Below, piece by piece: positions 1 through 5,942 of a stretch of DNA of 5,942 nt (its first letter is position 1; the number at the start of each line of letters is the position of its first letter). Position numbers and translations under genes: made by a program. The stretch is from UBA668 sp966112835. GTDB taxonomy: Bacteria > Actinomycetota > Acidimicrobiia > Acidimicrobiales > Ilumatobacteraceae. The stretch spans positions 1-5,942 of the forward strand of contig CBHWEI010000251.1 of assembly GCA_966112835.1 (NCBI GenBank). Direction: 5' to 3'. The notes beneath the pieces are model-generated. The model was not told the DNA's origin, searched no databases, and worked only from the letters and a program-made list of their open reading frames with translations.

Positions 1-949
1 TGCCCGGCTCCAGGCCGAACTCGGGGCGGAACAGCGGGCGCATGTCGCTGCGCGCCTCGGGCTCCAGCCCGCCGTCGTTCAACAGACCGGCCGCGGTGTC
101 GTAGTCGCCGTTGGCCAACGCCGTGAGGTAACGGGTGACGCCGGTGCTGATCGACGGGTCGACCGTCGTGCCGGGCCCCACCGTGGTCGTGGTGGCGCCG
201 CCGGGCGCGCCGAGCGCCACGCGGACCATGTATGCGTACAGCGCACGGGCCGACTCGCTGCACGAGATGTGGATCTGGTCAGCACAGAGCTGCACGCCGC
301 CCTCGCCGACGATGGCAGCCCAGTCGACGACTTTCACCCGAGCGTCGCGATCCGGCGCTGCACGAATGAGGTCGTTGTTCGCGTCGACCCAGCCGACCGG
401 TGCGGACACCGTCATCAGGGCGATCGACTGCACGAAGGGAGGGACATGTGACAGGACCGCGTCGAGGTCATCCTGGGTGAACGGACCGTTCGTGCCCACC
501 TGCAGCAGCACTGCCGATCGGGTGCCGATGTTGCCGGCCTCGACGCCTTCGTCGATGGCGACGCCGAACGCAACCGCGCCACGGTTCTCCCGTGCGTCGA
601 CGACGATGCCATCGGTCTGCAACAGGTCCTTGGCGCCGAGCATCACCGAATCACCGATGGCCACGTACTCGGCGCCGGCAGGTCCACCCGACGTGGATTG
701 CGGCGCCGACGACTCGACGGTGGCCGGCACCGTGGTGTCGGCGGGCACCACGGTGGACCGGTCGTCGCGGGTGAGCACCACGGCGGCGCCCACCACCAGC
801 ACCACCGCCGCAGCCACCCAGGCCACGGCGCGCCACGGGTTTCCGCCGCCGCGCCACTCACGCTGCAGTTCCCGGGCCAGACGGTCCTCGAACCCGGGGC
901 GCGGCTGGGCTTCGTCGCCCATCACGTCGTCGATCCACTGCTCAGGCAT
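1..949 (-). CDS. Membrane-anchored SGNH/GDSL-hydrolase protein, putative anti-sigma partner (3' end outside window)
   Basis: Reading leftward from the ATG at 949, the frame stays open for 316 codons to the window edge, so the C-terminus is missing. Residues 1-38 are a charged, probably cytoplasmic segment with a likely helix at 19-32. Residues 39-59 form one hydrophobic transmembrane helix, followed by a Thr/Ser/Pro-rich linker to about 93. Residues 94-246 match the SGNH hydrolase fold found at the C-terminus of OafA/YrhL-type acyltransferases: GDSVMLG at 99-105 with nucleophile Ser101, GTNG at 152-155 with Asn154, the APVGW strand at 183-187, VVDW at 207-210, and DQIH at 224-227 giving the Asp/His pair. 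This family hydrolyses or transfers ester-linked acyl groups; the substrate here is unknown. A second Thr-rich linker (252-263) leads into a new segment (RYLTALANGDYD) resembling the first helix of an NTF2-like or similar domain. The start is supported by a perfect AGGAGG six nt upstream. The gene overlaps the sigma factor gene by 8 nt, suggesting coupled expression and an anti-sigma role. That role is inference: no HxxxCxxC zinc motif is present. Confidence 0.85.
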   Translation of the reverse strand, partial: MPEQWIDDVMGDEAQPRPGFEDRLARELQREWRGGGNPWRAVAWVAAAVVLVVGAAVVLTRDDRSTVVPADTTVPATVESSAPQSTSGGPAGAEYVAIGDSVMLGAKDLLQTDGIVVDARENRGAVAFGVAIDEGVEAGNIGTRSAVLLQVGTNGPFTQDDLDAVLSHVPPFVQSIALMTVSAPVGWVDANNDLIRAAPDRDARVKVVDWAAIVGEGGVQLCADQIHISCSESARALYAYMVRVALGAPGGATTTTVGPGTTVDPSISTGVTRYLTALANGDYDTAAGLLNDGGLEPEARSDMRPLFRPEFGLEPG

Positions 950-1430
950 CACGTGCCTCCTGACGTCGCAGTCGTCGCATCGCCCGCGCCGCCAGCGATT
1001 CCGCGGCGTGCGTGCTGATGCCCATCTCGTCGGCGGCCTGCGCCACCGTCATGTCGTCCACGTAGCGCAGCACCAGCATGGTGCGCTCGCGCTCGGGCAG
1101 GTCGGCCAGCCGTGCCGGCACCACCGCCACCTCGTCGGCCTCGGGCGTGGAGCTCACCAGCCGCAGGCGCTGTTCCTCACGCTGCGCGGATCGCACACGG
1201 TCGATGAAGCGGTGCCGCGCCGCGGTGGTGAGGTAGCCGACCGACACGTCGGCCACTGCGCCACGCTTCGCCGCGGCCAATGTGCCGACGTACACGTCGT
1301 GCACCAGGTCCTCGGCCGCAGACCGATCGCTGCCGCACAACATGGCGGCGTAGCGGTAGACGTCGGCGAACGTGGCGCGGTAGCAGGCCATGAAGCCCTG
1401 CTCGGTGCGCACGTCCCACGTCGGTCCCAT
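942..1430 (-). CDS. ECF-type RNA polymerase sigma factor (sigma-70 family)
   Basis: A 162-residue protein of normal length for an extracytoplasmic-function sigma factor. Residues 15-80 are sigma region 2: the helix CYRATFADVYRYAAMLCG, the acidic SAAEDLVHDVYV core-binding helix at 38-48, and VGYLTTAARHRFIDRVRS at 64-81 for -10 recognition. Residues 104-157 are sigma region 4, with LADLPERERTMLVLRYVDD, then the helix-turn-helix MTVAQAADEMGISTHAAESL (127-146) and a basic end (RRLRRQ). Regions 1.2 and 3 are absent, as expected for the ECF class. I chose the ATG at 1430 because GGAGGGG lies just upstream and because the frame further upstream runs into the preceding ATPase gene with unconserved sequence. 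The ATG at 1391 would cut into the first helix of region 2. The gene starts 52 nt after the last transporter gene on the same strand and overlaps the following membrane-protein gene by 8 nt. It probably directs RNA polymerase to a small regulon, perhaps including itself; the target promoters are unknown. Confidence 0.92.
   Translation of the reverse strand: MGPTWDVRTEQGFMACYRATFADVYRYAAMLCGSDRSAAEDLVHDVYVGTLAAAKRGAVADVSVGYLTTAARHRFIDRVRSAQREEQRLRLVSSTPEADEVAVVPARLADLPERERTMLVLRYVDDMTVAQAADEMGISTHAAESLAARAMRRLRRQEARDA
956..961 (-). promoter_or_regulatory. Consensus Shine-Dalgarno for the SGNH-hydrolase gene
   Basis: On the minus strand this reads AGGAGG, six nucleotides before the ATG at 949. 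It lies inside the last codons of the sigma factor gene (the Arg/Gln-rich tail). It fixes the start of the membrane-protein gene and suggests that this gene can load its own ribosomes as well as being coupled to sigma translation. Confidence 0.75.
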
Positions 1431-1431
1431 A

Positions 1432-1438
1432 CCCCTCC
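1432..1438 (-). promoter_or_regulatory. Shine-Dalgarno for the sigma factor gene
   Basis: GGAGGGG on the minus strand lies directly before the ATG at 1430. GGAGG is separated from the ATG by only three nucleotides, which is short but usable. It is the main support for starting the sigma protein at 1430. Confidence 0.55.
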
Positions 1439-1482
1439 AGCGTTGCCGAGCGGCCTGGACCCGTCGCGCCGTCACGCAGAAC

Positions 1483-2530
<1,048 letters not shown>

Positions 2531-2538
<8 letters not shown>

Positions 2539-3499
2539 GGCTGGCCCCCACGTGGACGCACGCGGCGCGGCGGTCGGTGCCGGCGTCGCGCAGGGCGATG
2601 TCGACCGTGGCGCACATGGCCGTGGCCACCGCGCAGCGGATGTGGAACGGGCAGCCGGTGGGCAGCGCGGCGGGGTCAGGCGGGTCGCCTGCCAGGCCCT
2701 GCGGGTTCATGCGCGACGCCTCGTCGCCGATGGTGGGGAACGCCGCGGCGAGCGCCCGGGAGTACGGGTGCTGCGGGTCGGTGAACACCAGCTCGCTGGG
2801 GCCCTCCTCCACGATGCGGCCGGCGTACATCACGGCCAGGCGGCGGCAGGTGTGGGTGAGCACCGACAGGTCGTGGGTGATGAACAGCAGCGCCAACGCC
2901 TTCTCCCGCTGCAGCTCCTCCAGCAGCGCCAGCACCTGGGCCTGCACCATCACGTCGAGCGCGGTGGTGGGCTCGTCGGCGATGAGCACCTGCGGGTCGC
3001 ACGCCAACGCGAGGGCGATGAGCACACGCTGCCGCTGCCCGCCCGACATCTGGTGCGGGTAGTGGTCCAACCGGTCGGCGGGAATGCCCACGCGCACCAG
3101 CAGGTCCTGCGCACGCGCCCGGGCGGCCTTGCCCGACACCTTGGTGTGCAGCAGCACGGCCTCTTCGATCTGCCAGCCGATCTTCTTCACGGGGTTCAGC
3201 GAGTGCAGCGCGCCCTGGAACACGATGGCCGCACCGGTCCACCGCACCACGCGCAGGCGGCCGGGCTTCATGGCGTACACGTCTTCGCCACCCAGCAGCA
3301 CCTGGCCGCGCACGTCGGTGCCCTTGGGCAGCAGGCGCAGCACGGCCGCGGCGATGGTGCTCTTGCCGCAGCCGCTCTCGCCGGCCAGGCCCAGCGTGTC
3401 GCCCTCGCTGACCGACAGGTTCACGCCGCGCACGGCGGGCACGTCGCCGCGTTCGCTGCGATAGGTGATGTGCAGGTCGCGGATCTCGAGCAGCGTCAT
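2531..3499 (-). CDS. dppD: Peptide ABC importer ATPase, DppD/OppD type
   Basis: The first of the paired cytoplasmic ATPases, 322 residues. Walker A is GESGCGKS at 40-47, the Q-loop is Gln95 in IVFQGALHSLNPV, the signature is MSGGQRQR at 151-158, Walker B is VLIADEP at 171-177 with Glu176, the D-loop is ALD at 180-182, and the H-loop is His209. The nucleotide-binding site is therefore complete. The FQGALHSLNP form of the Q-loop region, in place of FQDP, marks a common DppD-like subgroup. The C-terminal oligopeptide-transporter domain has DPQHPYSRAL (241-250) and GCPFHIRC (282-289), with four cysteines at 283, 289, 296 and 314. The ATG overlaps the stop of the permease gene in an ATGA arrangement (4 nt), and the end overlaps the next ATPase gene by 8 nt. 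The two ATPases share overall layout but differ in Q-loop region and cysteine spacing, so they are expected to form a heterodimer. Confidence 0.94.
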
Positions 3500-4356
3500 C
3501 GCTCACGCAACCTGGGGTCGAGCACGGTCTCGAGCGCACGGCCGAGCAACGTGAACGCGAGCACCACCATCACGATGGCCACACCCGGCGGGAGGTAGTA
3601 CCACCATGCGCCGCGGGTGACGGCACCCTTCTGCCGCGCCTCGTTCAGGATGGACCCCCACGACACGGTGGTGGGGTCACCCAGGCCCAGGAACGACAGC
3701 GTGGTCTCGGTGAGGATGCTGATGGGCACGGCCAGCGTGGTGCTGGCCATGATGAGCGGCATCACGTTGGGGAAGATGTGGCGGCGGATGAGGTGCGCAC
3801 GCCCTGCCCCCAGCGCGCGGGCACGGTCGACGTACAGACGACTTCGCACCGACAGCACCTGCGATCGCACGAGGCGCGCGGTGGACGGCCACGACGTGAT
3901 GCCGATGACGAACACGATGGTCCAGATGCTGCGTTCCAGCACCGACGCCAGCACGATAGCGGTGGGCAGGAACGGGATGACCAGGAACCAGTCGGTGATG
4001 CGCATGAGCGTCGCGTCGGTCCACTTGCCGAAGAACCCGGCGGTGATACCGACCAGTGCACCGATCACGATGGTGAGCAGCGTGGCGGCGAGGCCCACGA
4101 ACAGGCTGACCCGTGAGCCCCACATGACCTGCAGGGCCACGCTACGACCCAGGTAGTCGGTGCCCAGGATGAACTCCCTCGACGGCGACGCCCACGTGGG
4201 GTTGCCGCCGGTGTTCACCGGGTTGATGTCGTCGCGGCTGCTCACCCACGGGGTGACGATGGCCATGACGATGAACAGGATGAGCACGATCAGGCTGATC
4301 ATCGCCAGCTTGTCGCTGGCCAGGCGACGCCATGCGGACTGCACGTTGCGCTTCAT
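3496..4356 (-). CDS. dppC: Peptide ABC importer permease, DppC/OppC type
   Basis: A 286-residue inner-membrane permease that pairs with the DppB-type protein to form the translocation channel. The N-terminus (MKRNVQSAWRRLASDKLA) is the usual cytoplasmic lead, followed by transmembrane helix 1 at about 19-38. The family motif LGTDYLGRS is at 64-72. Further hydrophobic helices lie at about 83-108, 127-155, 198-220 and 254-275. The EAA loop that docks on the ATPases is at about 177-198 (DRARALGAGRAHLIRRHIFPN). The protein ends with VLDPRLRER, typical of DppC. I used the ATG at 4356 rather than an in-frame start further upstream, because 4356 gives the normal N-terminus and a 4-nt ATGA overlap with the DppB stop; the upstream extension would be untypical Arg/Pro-rich sequence lying over that gene. 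There is no strong Shine-Dalgarno, which fits translational coupling. Confidence 0.94.
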   Translation of the reverse strand: MKRNVQSAWRRLASDKLAMISLIVLILFIVMAIVTPWVSSRDDINPVNTGGNPTWASPSREFILGTDYLGRSVALQVMWGSRVSLFVGLAATLLTIVIGALVGITAGFFGKWTDATLMRITDWFLVIPFLPTAIVLASVLERSIWTIVFVIGITSWPSTARLVRSQVLSVRSRLYVDRARALGAGRAHLIRRHIFPNVMPLIMASTTLAVPISILTETTLSFLGLGDPTTVSWGSILNEARQKGAVTRGAWWYYLPPGVAIVMVVLAFTLLGRALETVLDPRLRER

Positions 4357-5318
4357 CGCCCGGCCACCCGCGGGTCGAGGTAGCCGTACAGCAGGTCGGC
4401 CGCCAGGTTGGCCAGGATGACCGCGGCGCTGATCATGAGGAACAGGCCCTGCAGCATCGGGAAGTCCGGGCCGGTGATGGCGAACGCCGTCTGCTGCCCG
4501 ATGCCGGGCCACGAGAAGATGCTCTCGACGGCGATCGCGCCGCTGAGCACGAAGCCGAAGTTGATGGCGCTCAGGCTGACCACCGGCAGCAGTGCGTTCG
4601 GTTGCGCGTGCCGCTTGCGCACGTCGGCCTCGCGCAGGCCCTTGGCCCGGGCGAGCTGCAGATAGTCCTCACGCGACGTGTCGATCATGGCCGAGCGGGC
4701 CACGATCATGTACTCGCCGATGTAGGCGATGGCCAGCACGGTGGCGGGCAGGATCATGTGGTGCAGCTGGTCGAAGAACCGCTCGAAGCCCGTGGCGGTG
4801 CTGCCGGCGTCGTTCAGGCCACCCACCGGGAACCAGCCGAGCGACGCGGCGAACACACCGAGCGCCACCATGCCGATCCAGTACTCGGGCATGGAGTACG
4901 TGAGCATGCTGAGCGACGTGGCCGACGCGTCGAACTTGCTGCCCCGCCGCCAGCCGGCCCGGTAGCCGATGACGATGCCCACCATGGCCATCAGCGTCGA
5001 CGTGCCGACCAGCAGGATGGTGGGCCACAGCGCCTCGCTGATGATGGTGGTGACGGGACGTGAGCTCTTCAGCGAGTAGCCCAGGTCACCGTGCAGCAAC
5101 TGCTGCACATAGGCGACGAACTGCTCCCACTTCGTGCCGTCCAGGTTGAACTTCACCCGCAACCGGTCGAGCTGCTCGGGCGTGAGGTTGCGCCCGCGGA
5201 ACATGCTGTTGATGGGGTCGTCGTTGACCACCCGGAACAGGAAGAAGTTGAAGATCACCACGAAGACCAGGGTGCTCAGCGCACCCAGGATCTTCCCGAT
5301 GACGAAGCGGCGTCGCAC
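4353..5318 (-). CDS. dppB: Peptide ABC importer permease, DppB/OppB type
   Basis: A 321-residue inner-membrane permease, one half of the import channel. Helix 1 is at about 9-30 (ILGALSTLVFVVIFNFFLFR). It is followed by the periplasmic segment typical of DppB proteins, with LTPEQLDRLRVKFNLD (45-60) and HGDLGYS (76-82). Membrane helices follow at about 99-118, 142-162, 187-207, 243-264 and 287-312. The EAA loop for contact with the ATPases is around 217-245 (REDYLQLARAKGLREADV and onward). The protein ends in YLDPRVAGR, the usual DppB end. The start is a GTG at 5318, nine nucleotides after the stop of the binding-protein gene. No in-frame ATG lies near the expected N-terminus, and the basic MRRRF opening fits the family. 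The nearest purine-rich sequence, GGGAG, ends about 12 nt upstream, so initiation probably depends partly on coupling. The stop overlaps the DppC start by 4 nt. Confidence 0.93.
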   Translation of the reverse strand: MRRRFVIGKILGALSTLVFVVIFNFFLFRVVNDDPINSMFRGRNLTPEQLDRLRVKFNLDGTKWEQFVAYVQQLLHGDLGYSLKSSRPVTTIISEALWPTILLVGTSTLMAMVGIVIGYRAGWRRGSKFDASATSLSMLTYSMPEYWIGMVALGVFAASLGWFPVGGLNDAGSTATGFERFFDQLHHMILPATVLAIAYIGEYMIVARSAMIDTSREDYLQLARAKGLREADVRKRHAQPNALLPVVSLSAINFGFVLSGAIAVESIFSWPGIGQQTAFAITGPDFPMLQGLFLMISAAVILANLAADLLYGYLDPRVAGR

Positions 5319-5327
5319 GACCGGCGG

Positions 5328-5942
5328 TCACTCCCGGTCGTCGCGGCTGCGTTGCGCTCGGACCACCAGCGCACCGGCGATGAGGATGAGGGCCACGCCC
5401 ACGACGATGGCGATGATGACGCCGGTGTTGCCGCCGCTGTCGCTGCTGCCGCCACCGTCGCTGACCACCGTGGTGCCGGTGCCGTTGTCGGTGGAACCGG
5501 TGACCGTGGTCTCGGTGCCGCCGGCTTCACCGATGGGCGCCAGGCTCCAGTAGCTGGGCGAGGTGTTGGTGAACAGCACCGGGCCGGTGCCCTTGGGCTG
5601 CTGCACCCAGCCGGTGAACCGGTCGGTGCGGTAGGCCTGCGTGTCGGCGTCGTGGTACAGCACCACGTAGGTGCTCTCGTTGTGGAACAGCGTCAGCATC
5701 TGGTGGACGATCTCGATGCGCTTGTCGCGGTCGAGCTCCTGGTTCTGCTGCTCGTAGAGCTTGTCGTACTCCTCGCTGCACCAGTTGGCGTCGTTGTACC
5801 CGGCCGACGCGGCGTCGGTGGTGACCTGCGCGCAGGTGAAGTAGCTGAGCATCGGGTCGGGGTCGACGAACGGCGTCCAGCCCCATACGAACATGTCGTA
5901 CTTGCCGCTGGCGATCACGTCGGTGAGCTGCGTCTGGTCGTA
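5328..5942 (-). CDS. Peptide ABC transporter solute-binding protein, C-terminal part with membrane anchor (5' end outside window)
   Basis: The last 204 residues of an extracytoplasmic family-5 (DppA/OppA-like) binding protein; the signal peptide and first lobe lie beyond the right edge. In window numbering, ASGKYDMFVWGWTPFVDPDP (11-30) is the typical strand and loop before the ligand pocket. EEYDKLYEQQNQELDRDKRI (57-76) and the following helix are the classical C-terminal family signature. Cys37 and Cys55 are placed to form the disulfide often seen in this region. After the final binding-domain strand (about 138) come a Gly/Thr/Ser-rich linker (139-173), a strong hydrophobic helix (174-194, GVIIAIVVGVALILIAGALVV) and a charged tail, RAQRSRDDRE. 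The protein is thus predicted to be tethered at its C-terminus. That is unlike the usual Gram-positive form, which is held by an N-terminal lipid. An N-terminal lipobox cannot be checked here. The permease gene follows after 9 nt. The ligand is presumably a peptide or similar solute. Confidence 0.92.
   Translation of the reverse strand, partial: YDQTQLTDVIASGKYDMFVWGWTPFVDPDPMLSYFTCAQVTTDAASAGYNDANWCSEEYDKLYEQQNQELDRDKRIEIVHQMLTLFHNESTYVVLYHDADTQAYRTDRFTGWVQQPKGTGPVLFTNTSPSYWSLAPIGEAGGTETTVTGSTDNGTGTTVVSDGGGSSDSGGNTGVIIAIVVGVALILIAGALVVRAQRSRDDRE

Noticed and set aside
1431..1482. Possible terminator between the importer operon and the sigma gene
   Set aside because: I found no GC-rich stem followed by a T-run on the minus strand; the only dyad nearby has 5-bp arms.
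4357..4512. Upstream extension of the DppC-type permease by 52 residues
   Set aside because: The sequence is Arg/Pro/His-rich and read out of frame from DppB. The ATG at 4356 gives the usual DppC N-terminus and an ATGA overlap.
5415..5525. Repetitive ACC/GGT-type stretch in the binding-protein gene as a possible DNA repeat
   Set aside because: It encodes the Gly/Thr/Ser linker. The repetition is simple codon reuse and not an ordered tandem array.

Overview
This GC-rich window (third codon positions are nearly all G or C) reads as one continuous minus-strand gene block from right to left. Codon use and protein style suggest a high-GC actinobacterium. The Acidimicrobiia are a reasonable guess, but no marker gene in the window settles the lineage.

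Right part (about 5942 down to 1483): a complete set of peptide-type ABC importer genes in the classical order. It runs from the C-terminal end of a family-5 solute-binding protein, whose N-terminus lies beyond the right edge, through two permeases (DppB and DppC type) to two ATPases (DppD and DppF type). The genes are 9 nt apart or overlap by 4, 4 and 8 nt, so they almost certainly form one translationally coupled operon. The binding protein captures peptide-like solutes outside the membrane, the permeases form the channel, and the ATPase pair drives import. Unusually, the binding protein ends in a Thr/Ser/Gly-rich linker, a transmembrane helix and a short charged tail.

Left part (1430 down to 1): 52 nt after the last ATPase gene, on the same strand, lies a small ECF-type sigma factor with its own strong Shine-Dalgarno sequence. 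Overlapping its last 8 nt is a gene that runs off the left edge. It encodes a single-pass membrane protein with a short cytoplasmic N-terminus, one transmembrane helix and an extracytoplasmic SGNH/GDSL hydrolase domain, followed by a Thr-rich linker and the start of another domain. Its position and N-terminus are those of an anti-sigma factor, but it has no zinc-type anti-sigma motif. The sigma/SGNH pair is the most interesting part of the window: it may be a signalling pair in which a cell-surface esterase-like domain is coupled to transcription control.

There is no non-coding stretch longer than 52 nt. I see no RNA genes, mobile elements, CRISPR arrays or convincing terminators.
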